From NCBI RefSeq assembly GCF_020991415.1, contig NZ_JAJMOY010000002.1:806001-870000 (forward strand): 64,000 nt of DNA. Direction: 5' to 3'. Made by a program: the position numbers and the translations under genes. The notes beneath the pieces were generated by a model. The model was not told where the DNA came from, searched no databases, and was given only the letters and a program-made list of their open reading frames with translations. This stretch comes from Flavobacterium sp. ENC. Its GTDB lineage: Bacteria; Bacteroidota; Bacteroidia; Flavobacteriales; Flavobacteriaceae. Shown here piece after piece: positions 53,019-60,994 of this stretch. Every line of letters starts with the position of its first letter. Positions within the stretch are counted from its first letter, which is position 1.

Positions 53019-53921
53019 ATGAAAGAAGATTACATCAAACGAATTAACAACATATTCCTTTTTATTGATGAGCATTTAGACCAGGAACTGAACCTGGAAA
53101 CCCTTGCCGCCATTGGGTTTTATTCGCCATTTCATTTGCATAGAATTTTCAAGGCCATTACCAGCGAAACCCTGAACGAATACATTACACGCAAAAGAAT
53201 TGAAAAAACGGCAGCCGTACTTTTGCATCAAAGAGAAGTTTCAATCTCTGAACTTTCTTTGCAGCATGGATTTAATAGTAATTCGTCGTTTACCAGAACC
53301 TTCAAAAAATTTTACGGTCTGAGTCCGACAGAATTCAGAAAAAACAATCCCTATAAATTTAGCAAGATCGGTAAAACAGAAAGCAAGAACGGACAAGAAA
53401 CCGGATTATTAGCAGCCTATATTTGCAACATTAATAATCATATCAACTGGATTAAAATGAAAGCAAAAATTGAAATTAAAGAAATGCCAAAACTGGATTT
53501 AGCCTATATTACGCAAATCGGGCACAACGGAATGGAAAATTCGTATGCCAAATTAATAAAATGGGCAACTCCAAAAGGACTTTTAGAGAATAAGAATCTA
53601 AAAGTAGTGACCATTTATCACGATAGTTTTAAAATTACCGAACCTGATAAAGTCAGAATGAGTGCCTGCATTTCACTGGAAGAAAAAGTTGAAGTGAGCG
53701 GCGAAATTGGCCTGACTACGCTTGAAAAGGGAAAATGTATCGTGGGTCGTTTTGAAATTGGCATCAGTGAATTTGAAAAATCCTGGACGGGTCTTTTTAT
53801 CTGGATGAGCGAAAACGGATATAAAAAAGCAGACCGGAATCCCTATGAAATTTACTACAACAATTTTAATGAACATCCTGAAAAAATCAGCATCGTAGAT
53901 TTTTGTATTCCGATTGAGTAA
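53019..53921 (+). CDS. AraC-family regulator with GyrI-like effector domain
   Basis: A 300-residue protein. The N-terminal AraC HTH domain (1-110; LETLAAIGFYSPFHLHRIFKAITSETLNEYITRKRIEKT and ISELSLQHGFNSNSSFTRTFKKFYGLSPTEFRK) is followed by a GyrI-like domain (about 150-300; KMPKLDLAYITQIGHNGMENSYAKLIKW) that binds small hydrophobic or cationic compounds. This is the SoxS/Rob-like multidrug-sensing layout (TipAS/GyrI). Probably regulates the downstream hydrolase; ligand unknown. Confidence 0.9.
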   Translation: MKEDYIKRINNIFLFIDEHLDQELNLETLAAIGFYSPFHLHRIFKAITSETLNEYITRKRIEKTAAVLLHQREVSISELSLQHGFNSNSSFTRTFKKFYGLSPTEFRKNNPYKFSKIGKTESKNGQETGLLAAYICNINNHINWIKMKAKIEIKEMPKLDLAYITQIGHNGMENSYAKLIKWATPKGLLENKNLKVVTIYHDSFKITEPDKVRMSACISLEEKVEVSGEIGLTTLEKGKCIVGRFEIGISEFEKSWTGLFIWMSENGYKKADRNPYEIYYNNFNEHPEKISIVDFCIPIE

Positions 53922-53968
53922 AACAGGATGTCCTGAAAAATGGCATATAAAAACATTAAATTCATAAA

Positions 53969-55018
53969 ATGAATAAGATAAAAAAAAGCAGCCTTTTACT
54001 TTTTACGATTTTAGTGCTAAGCTTTAGCAAGGCCTACCCGCAATCCTCTCAGAAAGAAAGCAATCTTGACAGTTTGTTTCAAAAAGCACAACATTCAAAA
54101 GCATTCAACGGGAATGTTTTGATTGCGCAAAACGGAAAAATAATATACGAGAAAGCCTTTGGACAGGCAGATGCGAGTGGTGTTCTTCCATTAAATAAAA
54201 AATACCGTTTTCATATCGGTTCAATCGCCAAAGAATTTAATGCGGTCGGTATTATGATGCTAAAAGAACAAGGAAAGTTAAAATTGGAAGATCCTGTTTC
54301 CAGGTTCCTTCCCGATCTTCCTTCCTGGGCCAATAAAATTAAAATAATACACCTGCTTCAATATACAAGCGGCCTCCCGCAAATAAAATGGAGTGAAGTC
54401 AATCAGGATTCCGACAATATGACGGAATTAAAAAAAACAGAATCTCTTGATTTTGAACCGGGAACGAAGTACGATTATAATAACAACAATGTATTTCTGC
54501 AAAGGAGAATTATAGAAAAGATAACGCAGCTGCCGTTCAATGTTTTTGTTCAAAAAAAACTACTTCAGCCGATCGGGATCAAAAATGGACTTGTTGATCC
54601 GGATGAAAAAGAGAAACTTTTTGCCAAATCGTTTAATAATAAAGGAAAACAGGATCTTATTAAGTATAATATTTCAGGCTGGACAGCATTAAATTCAGCA
54701 GATTTTTACAAATGGTCACAAGCGATTAATTCATTTAAGCTGATTACGCCGGAATCAACAACAACACTTTTTACTCCTTTTTCTGAGGGAAATCAAACCG
54801 GTCTTGGAGAAGGAAGTGTACAACAGGGCAAGGTATTAAACCACATACATGACGGTGCTGCTTTTAATTATCAGGCCTTATTAATCAGTAATCCTGACTT
54901 TACCATTATTTTAATGAGCAATAACAAACAGAATAATTTAGAGGCTATTAGTGATTCTGTAAAATCTATACTGGAAGGTAAGCCTTATAACGAAATTAAG
55001 GTCCCTGTAAGGAATTAA
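53969..55018 (+). CDS. Secreted serine hydrolase (beta-lactamase / class C family)
   Basis: A 349-residue protein with a signal peptide (about 1-24). The catalytic Ser and Lys are S85 and K88 in GSIAKEF (SxxK), and Tyr-x-Asn is Y170-N171-N172 in DYNNNN. The C-terminal HDG in IHDGAAFN corresponds to the third motif (HxG) of this family. Such proteins hydrolyse esters or peptides, some act on beta-lactams or peptidoglycan. It follows the AraC-GyrI gene by 47 bases. No beta-lactam resistance is claimed. Confidence 0.88.
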   Translation: MNKIKKSSLLLFTILVLSFSKAYPQSSQKESNLDSLFQKAQHSKAFNGNVLIAQNGKIIYEKAFGQADASGVLPLNKKYRFHIGSIAKEFNAVGIMMLKEQGKLKLEDPVSRFLPDLPSWANKIKIIHLLQYTSGLPQIKWSEVNQDSDNMTELKKTESLDFEPGTKYDYNNNNVFLQRRIIEKITQLPFNVFVQKKLLQPIGIKNGLVDPDEKEKLFAKSFNNKGKQDLIKYNISGWTALNSADFYKWSQAINSFKLITPESTTTLFTPFSEGNQTGLGEGSVQQGKVLNHIHDGAAFNYQALLISNPDFTIILMSNNKQNNLEAISDSVKSILEGKPYNEIKVPVRN

Positions 55019-55045
55019 AACACCGGGGAAGATACTTGAAATGAT

Positions 55046-55190
55046 AAATTCCAAACTTCTGGCTTTGCATTAAAATTGATTTAACCGCAAGGCACGCAAA
55101 GGTTTTTTGCTTATAGGATCCTATATAAACGCAAGGTTCGCAAAGCTGTAACAGATAAAGCTTTGCGAACCTTGCGTTTACATAGAATCT
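55046..55190. repeat. Nested palindrome (copy 2)
   Basis: Same outer left arm (AACCGCAAGGCACGCAAAG) and inner hairpin as copy 1 at 52674-52853, but the outer right arm is decayed to CTCTTTGTG. Same orientation as copy 1 and after the same preceding motif AATTCCAAACTTCTG. Confidence 0.85.
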
Positions 55191-55221
55191 CTTTGTGAAA
55201 TTTATAGCTCTTTTATAAATA

Positions 55222-55629
55222 TTATTTATTAATCAGTTTTTCAAGCTTTGCCATCATTTCATCCTTTTCTTTCAGCATGCGTTCGTATAAGGCAATTTTT
55301 TCTTCGTGTATTTTTAATACCTCTTTTATAGGGTTAAATACTGGGTGAAGATTAATCGCAGAGGCTCCATCTTTAAAATCTGAAAATGTATTAGAAATAA
55401 TATTTACAGCTTGTTCTTCGTCAAAATTTTGAAAAGCTTCCACCGGAATTTTCAATACAGCTGAGATTTGTTTAAGCAAATTCTCTTCAATTACATCTTT
55501 TTGCTCCAGCATAGAAATTTTTTTCTGATTCCAGTCTTCTCCCAGATCGTAAGCCAATGCCTCCTGTTTTATGTTAAGCATTTCCCTGAAGCGTTTTACG
55601 TTTCTTCCCTGATGTATTTTCTGTTCCAT
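55222..55629 (-). CDS. Small XRE-like DNA-binding protein (paralog of 19336-19731)
   Basis: Using the ATG at 55629 the protein has 135 residues and aligns from its first residues with the 19336 paralog: MEQKIHQGRNVKRFREML (an upstream ATG at 55695 adds 22 residues absent from the paralog). HTH-like N-terminus, FDEEQAVNIISNT, then a coiled coil (ALYERMLKEKDEMMAKLEKL). TATCTTTG -7 boxes occur on the minus strand at 55656-55663 and 55693-55700. Target unknown; no partner gene. Confidence 0.75.
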   Translation of the reverse strand: MEQKIHQGRNVKRFREMLNIKQEALAYDLGEDWNQKKISMLEQKDVIEENLLKQISAVLKIPVEAFQNFDEEQAVNIISNTFSDFKDGASAINLHPVFNPIKEVLKIHEEKIALYERMLKEKDEMMAKLEKLINK

Positions 55630-55974
55630 AATGCGTGTCAATATTTCTAAAAGCTCAAAGATAAAGCGATTTTGATTAAAAACTGTGCGTTTCAAAGATA
55701 AAAAAATATCCGGTAAAGCATTCTTTTTGTAAGATATTATATCTGTATTTTGAATAGATTATTCTTTTTAAAGAGCGGAGATTTTTTTACCTGATTAAAA
55801 TAAGGGTGCGAAGTTAGGAAGCATTCGCCCATGGCTTTCCACAAAAACTCTTCAGTGATCGAAGTGAAAATATTTCTTATATTAGACGTCTAATAGCTAA
55901 AAGTCATCTCAAAAGATGCAGTTTTATGGTCAATATAAATAAGTTAGCAGTAAGCCAACAAAAAAATCAAAGAT
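55630..55974. other. Intergenic region with a perfect 16-bp palindrome
   Basis: The 345-base gap between divergent genes contains TATTAGACGTCTAATA (55880-55895), perfectly symmetrical, 80 bases before the ATG at 55975. No ORF or RNA gene was recognised. The palindrome looks like a homodimer operator; its protein is unknown. Confidence 0.55.
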
Positions 55975-56451
55975 ATGACAAGAATAATATTGACAGTAGC
56001 TGTTTTGCTTTTTCATTGTTTGACTTTTTCTCAGACGGTAAAAAAAGAGAATTATACATTGACAATAATAAGAGGAAAAGTTGTAAAAGAAAACAATCAA
56101 ACATTTTGGATAACTCCTGCAACTCTGACCAACAATACTAAAGATACATTAAGATATTACAGCATGTCTTGCTCATGGCAAAGCTTTTATTCAGTCGATA
56201 ATAATAAATTGCAAGTTGAAGCAAAAAATTGTGACAAAAATATTCCGATAATTTTGACACTTGCACCAGGAAAATCAAGAACACTGAAAATTAGGTTACT
56301 AATGCGTCAGACAATTGCTACTTCAAAAATAAAATTCAAGATCGGCTTTAACTTAATGAAAGTATCCGGAACTCATAAAGAATTCAACTTTGACTTTGAA
56401 GAACAGCAGAAAAAGAAAAACATAATTTGGTCAAATATAATTTTAAGATAA
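55975..56451 (+). CDS. Small secreted protein of unknown function
   Basis: A 158-residue protein with a signal peptide (MTRIILTVAVLLFHCLTFSQ). The mature part resembles an immunoglobulin-like or DUF-type beta fold (VKENNQTFWITPATLTNNTKDTLRYYSMSCSWQSFYSV, ILTLAPGKSRTLKIRL), with pairs of cysteines. No enzyme motif. Codon use is more A/T-rich than neighbouring genes by eye. Upstream lies a perfect 16-bp palindrome. Confidence 0.6.
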   Translation: MTRIILTVAVLLFHCLTFSQTVKKENYTLTIIRGKVVKENNQTFWITPATLTNNTKDTLRYYSMSCSWQSFYSVDNNKLQVEAKNCDKNIPIILTLAPGKSRTLKIRLLMRQTIATSKIKFKIGFNLMKVSGTHKEFNFDFEEQQKKKNIIWSNIILR

Positions 56452-56543
56452 GGGAACAAATGACATTTTAGATAAACTTATGAAAACAGAAGTAGTAAAT
56501 TCTAAAAACTACCAATCAATTAGGAACTTCAAAATAATATTTT

Positions 56544-57230
56544 ATGATCATCGTGGGAGTAATTTTATTAGCGATTTTTATATTTATCTTTTTCTACATA
56601 AGAGATAAGAAATTATTAGAAACTGTTACAAAATCTCATCGTGGCACGAAAACGGAAAGAAATTTGGTTCTAAAACTTTTAAAAGCAGGATTTCCGGCGC
56701 AAACCATTTTTCACGATTTATATCTTCGCGATAAATATGACAATTATTCTCAAATTGATTTAGTTCTTGCAACAAAAGTTGGAATAATTGTTTTTGAAGT
56801 AAAAAAATATAGCGGATGGATTTTTGGAACTGGAAATCAGAATAAATGGACACAAGTTTTAGCTTACGGAAAAGAGAAATATTACTTCTATAATCCAATT
56901 CTTCAAAATAAAAAACATGTAGAAAATCTTAAAGCAACGCTACCTGATTTTCAAAATATTCCATTTTTTTCAGTCGTGGTATTTTTTGGAGATTGTGAAT
57001 TTAGGGATGTTAGTTTTATTCCAAACAATACCTTTTTAGCTAAATCGCCAAGAGTAGTAGATGTTGTGAAAAAGATTCTTAAAGAAAATGAACCTGCAAA
57101 TTACAAAAGTAAACGTGATGTTGTTAATGTTTTATCTGCAGCTGTAGAAAACGGTAATAACGAGAAGATTTCCGAACAACATATTAAAAACATAAAAGAC
57201 ATGTTAGGTGAAGATCGAATTTTTCACTAA
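56544..57230 (+). CDS. Membrane-anchored NERD (nuclease-related domain) protein
   Basis: A 228-residue protein. A single N-terminal membrane helix (IIVGVILLAIFIFIFFYI) precedes a NERD domain with the nuclease-like core: D72 in SQIDLVLAT and E85/K87 in VFEVKKYSG. The GRK/REase-like fold can cleave nucleic acids, but activity is unproven for most members. Role unknown. The C-terminal tail is short. No partner gene is evident; tRNA-Val lies downstream on the opposite strand. Confidence 0.82.
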   Translation: MIIVGVILLAIFIFIFFYIRDKKLLETVTKSHRGTKTERNLVLKLLKAGFPAQTIFHDLYLRDKYDNYSQIDLVLATKVGIIVFEVKKYSGWIFGTGNQNKWTQVLAYGKEKYYFYNPILQNKKHVENLKATLPDFQNIPFFSVVVFFGDCEFRDVSFIPNNTFLAKSPRVVDVVKKILKENEPANYKSKRDVVNVLSAAVENGNNEKISEQHIKNIKDMLGEDRIFH

Positions 57231-57282
57231 CTCACGAATCTGTATTTCCCGGAACGATAATATAATATTCCCAGATAAAAAC

Positions 57283-57314
57283 AAAAAAAACTCCTTAATT
57301 TCTTAAGGAGTTTC
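57283..57314 (-). terminator. tRNA-Val terminator
   Basis: AACTCCTTAA / TTAAGGAGTT stem with T-run on the minus strand, directly behind the tRNA gene. Confidence 0.85.
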
Positions 57315-57315
57315 T

Positions 57316-57393
57316 TGGTGGGCGATGAGGGGTTCGAACCCCCGACCCCCTCGGTGTAAACGAGGTGCTCTGAACCAGCTGAGCTAATCGCCC
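57316..57393 (-). tRNA. tRNA-Val (anticodon TAC), CCA encoded
   Basis: Reverse complement folds into a full cloverleaf: acceptor GGGCGAT / ATCGCCC, D arm with AGCTCAGCTGG, anticodon stem CTCG/CGAG around loop TTTACAC (anticodon TAC, reads GUA and other Val codons), T arm with GGTTCGAACCCC, discriminator A and genomic CCA. 78 bases including CCA. A consensus promoter is 39 bases upstream. Confidence 0.97.
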
Positions 57394-57431
57394 TATTTTA
57401 TTAGGCTGCTATCATTTTGTGATTGCGAGTG

Positions 57432-57461
57432 CAAATATACAGCTAGAATTTGTATTTGCAA
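57432..57461 (-). promoter_or_regulatory. Consensus promoter of tRNA-Val
   Basis: On the minus strand TTG (57461-57459), exactly 19 bases, then TATATTTG (57439-57432). Start site about 57426. Full match to the group's consensus. Confidence 0.85.
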
Positions 57462-57605
57462 GCATATTTAGAAAAAAAATGAAATATTTTTCGAGATTAT
57501 TATTTACTACTCTATTTTTCAGCTTCTTAAAATGGCGATTAATTTTTGCTTTTTCTAAAATTTAGTTAAAAAACAAAATCCCAAACGGTAATCTCGAATA
57601 ATCTT

Positions 57606-57635
57606 TTGTAGTGCGATGCTATAATCATACATTTG
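57606..57635 (+). promoter_or_regulatory. Consensus promoter of the ABC transporter gene
   Basis: TTG (57606-57608), N19, TACATTTG (57628-57635); start site about 57641, 17 bases before the ATG at 57658. Confidence 0.85.
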
Positions 57636-57657
57636 CATACCTTAATAGTATACTCAA

Positions 57658-59448
57658 ATGCCACGATTCCAGGAAAACGATTTACCGAAAGCTAAATTAA
57701 ACTCTAATTCACTTCAAAAAGCACTTCAGATTTTTAAATATGGTAAAAACCACAAGTGGAAATTTTTCCTCGGTTTGGTTTTTCTTTTATTGACCAGTGC
57801 CACTGCCCTCGCCTTCCCTAAATTAATGGGAATGTTAGTCGATTGTGTAACCAAAAAAGACCTGAGCAGGGCCAACGAAATTGCTATTGGACTTATGGGG
57901 ATCCTGACACTACAGGCTATTTTCTCTTTTTTCAGGATTTCGCTTTTTGTGAATTTCACAGAAAACTCCCTGTCAAATATCCGTTTTGCCTTGTATGAAA
58001 ACCTGGTTAAACTCCCAATGTCTTTTTATGCTCAAAAACGTGTTGGTGAACTAAACAGCCGTATCAGTGCCGATATTTCTCAGTTACAGGACACTTTTAC
58101 GACTACTATTGCTGAGTTTTTACGTCAGTTAATCCTAATCATTGGTGGTTTTGTTATTTTAGGAAGCATCAGTCCGAAATTAACGTTAATGATGCTGGCT
58201 ATTGTTCCGATTGTCGCCGTTGCAGCCGTAATTTTCGGAAGATTTATTCGTAAGTACGGAAAGAAAACACAGGATAAAGTAGCCGAAAGCCAGGTTATCG
58301 TCGAAGAAACCCTTCAGGGAATCAGCAATGTAAAGGCTTTTGCTAATGAATGGTACGAAATTCAGCGTTATAAAAACAAAATAAAAGAGATTGTCAAAAT
58401 CGCTATCAAAGGCGGTCAATACAGAGGTTATTTCGCGTCCTTTATTATTCTTTGTCTTTTTGGCTGCGTAGTGGCTGTCGTTTGGTACGGAATTACTTTA
58501 ACGATCAAAGGCGAAGTTGAAGGTGTGGGTGATTTGATTTCATTTGTACTTTATACCACATTTATCGGGGCCTCTTTTGGAGGAATCGCCGAAATGTATG
58601 CGCAAATCCAGAAAGCGGTTGGTGCTACGGAACGTGTTTTCGAATTACTGGAAGAAACCCCGGAAGAAATCAATGCAAAAAGAGCAACTACACCGATCGA
58701 AAAAATAAAAGGAAATGTTTCTTTTAAAAATGTAGCCTTCAGCTATCCTTCCCGAAAAGAAGTCGAAGTGCTAAAAGATGTCAATTTTACGGCAGAATTT
58801 GGTCAGAAAATTGCGATTGTGGGACCAAGTGGTGCCGGTAAATCGACTATATCATCTTTATTGCTTCGTTTCTACGATATCACCTCAGGAGAAATCACCG
58901 TTGATGGAAAAAATATCTATGATTATGATTTGGAAAATCTTCGTGGAAACATGAGTATCGTTCCGCAGGATGTAATTTTATTCGGAGGAAGCATCAAGGA
59001 AAACATCGCATACGGAAAACCAGAGGCTACCGATGAAGAAATCATCCAGGCGGCCAAACAAGCCAACGCATTCAACTTTGTAGACGGTTTCCCGGAGAAA
59101 TTCGAAACTTTGGTGGGAGAACGCGGCGTAAAATTATCAGGCGGTCAGCGTCAGCGTATCGCTATTGCAAGGGCATTGCTTAAAAATCCAAGTATCTTAA
59201 TCTTAGACGAAGCGACTTCCTCTTTAGACAGTGAAAGCGAAAAATTAGTTCAGGAAGCATTAGAAGTCCTGATGGAAGGAAGAACAAGCATTATTATCGC
59301 GCACCGTCTGTCTACAATCAGAAATGCCGATAAAATTCTGGTTTTAGACAACGGAAAAATATCCGAAGAAGGAACACACCAGGAATTGATAAACCTTGAA
59401 AACGGGATTTATAAAAATTTAAGTAATCTTCAGTTTAGTAACTCGTAA
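57658..59448 (+). CDS. ABC exporter, fused membrane and ATPase domains
   Basis: A 596-residue half-transporter. The N-terminal ABC-transmembrane domain (about 35-325) has six membrane helices, and the ATPase domain has Walker A GPSGAGKST (389-397), signature LSGGQ (493-497), Walker B LILDEATS with catalytic E518 and H-loop H549. It would dimerise to export a lipid, peptide or drug. Type I exporter (MsbA/LmrA-like). Substrate unknown. Monocistronic. Confidence 0.95.
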   Translation: MPRFQENDLPKAKLNSNSLQKALQIFKYGKNHKWKFFLGLVFLLLTSATALAFPKLMGMLVDCVTKKDLSRANEIAIGLMGILTLQAIFSFFRISLFVNFTENSLSNIRFALYENLVKLPMSFYAQKRVGELNSRISADISQLQDTFTTTIAEFLRQLILIIGGFVILGSISPKLTLMMLAIVPIVAVAAVIFGRFIRKYGKKTQDKVAESQVIVEETLQGISNVKAFANEWYEIQRYKNKIKEIVKIAIKGGQYRGYFASFIILCLFGCVVAVVWYGITLTIKGEVEGVGDLISFVLYTTFIGASFGGIAEMYAQIQKAVGATERVFELLEETPEEINAKRATTPIEKIKGNVSFKNVAFSYPSRKEVEVLKDVNFTAEFGQKIAIVGPSGAGKSTISSLLLRFYDITSGEITVDGKNIYDYDLENLRGNMSIVPQDVILFGGSIKENIAYGKPEATDEEIIQAAKQANAFNFVDGFPEKFETLVGERGVKLSGGQRQRIAIARALLKNPSILILDEATSSLDSESEKLVQEALEVLMEGRTSIIIAHRLSTIRNADKILVLDNGKISEEGTHQELINLENGIYKNLSNLQFSNS

Positions 59449-59546
59449 GAATTGAAATTCCAAATTTTTTAAATGCCAAATTCCAATCACAAACTTTAAA
59501 CAAACCCGACAGGTTTTTAAAACCTGTCGGGTTTAGGAATAAAAAA

Positions 59547-59578
59547 ACGCCATTTGCATAGCAAATGGCGTTTTTTTA
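59547..59578. terminator. Bidirectional terminator
   Basis: AAAAAACGCCATTTGC / GCAAATGGCGTTTTTTT stem; ends the ABC transporter transcript (plus) and the proline dehydrogenase transcript (minus). Confidence 0.88.
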
Positions 59579-59697
59579 TAAAATCTAAAAATCTAAAAAT
59601 CTAAAAATCTAAAAATCTAAAAATCTAAAAATCTAAAAATCTAAAAATCTAAAAATCTAAAAATCTAAAAATCTAAAAATCTAAAAATCTAAAAATC
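59579..59697. repeat. 8-bp microsatellite (CTAAAAAT)n
   Basis: About 14.5 uninterrupted copies in 119 bases, identical throughout. It lies downstream of both flanking genes, so it is not obviously a phase-variable promoter. Confidence 0.95.
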
Positions 59698-59733
59698 CAG
59701 ACTAAGACTGAGACTAAAAACTGCGACTGAAAA

Positions 59734-60903
59734 CTACTTCCCCTTCCTGCGTTTACGCTCTGCCTTAATCATCGATAATTCACGGCTGGTCTGCCCTGCT
59801 ACAGATGTATTTTCTTCAGCACGACGGATTAGGTACGGCATCACGTCTTTTACAGGTCCAAACGGAAGATATTTAGCAACGTTATAACCGTTTTCGGCTA
59901 AGTTGTAGCTGATATTATCACTCATTCCGTACAATTGACCGAACCAGATTCTGTTATCATTTTTCGCAATTCCTTTTTGCTGCATCATTTCCATCAGTTT
60001 ATAAGAACTCAATTCGTTGTGAGTTCCTGCAAAAATGGACATGGTATCTAAATGATCCAGCATATAGTGTACAGCTGAATCGTAATTATCATCTGTTGCT
60101 TCTTTAGAAACACAAATTGGGGAAACATAATTCTTTTCTTCAGCTCTTTTGTTTTCTTTTTCCATGTAAGCACCGCGAACCAGTTTCATTCCAATAAAGA
60201 AACCTTCTGTTTTGGCAACCGCATGCAGTCTTTTCAAATAATCCAAACGATCCCAACGGTACATTTGCAGCGTATTAAAAACAATTGCTTTCTCTTTATT
60301 GTATTTGCGCATCATATCAGTAACCAAATCGTCAGCAGCATCCTGCATCCAGCTTTCTTCACCATCAATCAGTAAAGAAACATCTTTGGCGTGTGCCTCA
60401 CTGCAAACCTTGTCAAAACGGGCCACTACTCTGTCCCATTCCGCCTGTTCTGCCGGAGACAATGTTTGTTTTTCTCCTAATTTTTCATACAATTCAAAAC
60501 GACCTAACCCGGTTGGTTTAAAAACCGCAAACGGAATCGCCAGACGTTCTTTGGCAAATTCTATTGTTTTTAAAGTCATTTCCAAAGCAGCGTCAAACTG
60601 CTCTTCCTCTTCTTTTCCTTCAACTGAATAATCTAAAACAGATGAAACGCCTTTGGTAAACATTTTGTCTACTACAGTAATACAATCGTCTTCGTTGATA
60701 CCACCACAAAAATGGTCAAAAACGGTTGCGCGGATTAATCCTTCTACTGGCAAATGTGCTTTAATAGCAAAATTGGTAACAGCAGTTCCTATCCTCACCA
60801 AGGGTTCGCTGTCGATCATTTTAAAAAGAAAATAAGCTCTGTCAAGTTCCGTATCGCTTTTTAACGAAAATGCAACCTGAGTATTATCGAATATTTTTTC
60901 CAT
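59734..60903 (-). CDS. Proline dehydrogenase (monofunctional)
   Basis: A 389-residue FAD-dependent TIM-barrel enzyme oxidising proline to pyrroline-5-carboxylate. Hallmarks are GMKLVRGAYMEKE (FAD and substrate binding), FGQLYGMSDNISYNLAENGYNVAKYLPFGPVKDVMPYLIRRAEEN near the C-terminus, and the FKPTGLGRFELYEK segment. No DNA-binding or P5C dehydrogenase domain, unlike PutA of proteobacteria; the partner P5C dehydrogenase is not in this window. Divergent from aroB. Confidence 0.93.
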   Translation of the reverse strand: MEKIFDNTQVAFSLKSDTELDRAYFLFKMIDSEPLVRIGTAVTNFAIKAHLPVEGLIRATVFDHFCGGINEDDCITVVDKMFTKGVSSVLDYSVEGKEEEEQFDAALEMTLKTIEFAKERLAIPFAVFKPTGLGRFELYEKLGEKQTLSPAEQAEWDRVVARFDKVCSEAHAKDVSLLIDGEESWMQDAADDLVTDMMRKYNKEKAIVFNTLQMYRWDRLDYLKRLHAVAKTEGFFIGMKLVRGAYMEKENKRAEEKNYVSPICVSKEATDDNYDSAVHYMLDHLDTMSIFAGTHNELSSYKLMEMMQQKGIAKNDNRIWFGQLYGMSDNISYNLAENGYNVAKYLPFGPVKDVMPYLIRRAEENTSVAGQTSRELSMIKAERKRRKGK

Positions 60904-60994
60904 TTAGGTTATTTTTTTGTGCAAATATAGACAGAGTTTCAATATTATTTAGTTAAAAATGCCTTATTTTGCGGATTCAATTAACCAAAAAAAT

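Larger units (their letters stand above)
59449..59733. repeat. Palindrome-rich gap with an octamer microsatellite
   Basis: In order: AATTCCAA-type repeat, the perfect hairpin AAACCCGACAGGTTTT (59502-59535, identical to 2926-2956), a second hairpin ACGCCATTTGC / GCAAATGGCGT with T-run (about 59548-59577), then about 14 copies of CTAAAAAT (59579-59697). No ORF. The gap is between the convergent transporter and proline dehydrogenase genes. Confidence 0.9.

Noticed and set aside
56481..56609. 42-codon ORF before the NERD gene
   Set aside because: It overlaps the NERD start in another frame, has no promoter of its own and no recognisable features.
59579..59697. CRISPR or phase-variable promoter
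   Set aside because: An 8-bp microsatellite without spacers, located downstream of both neighbouring genes.
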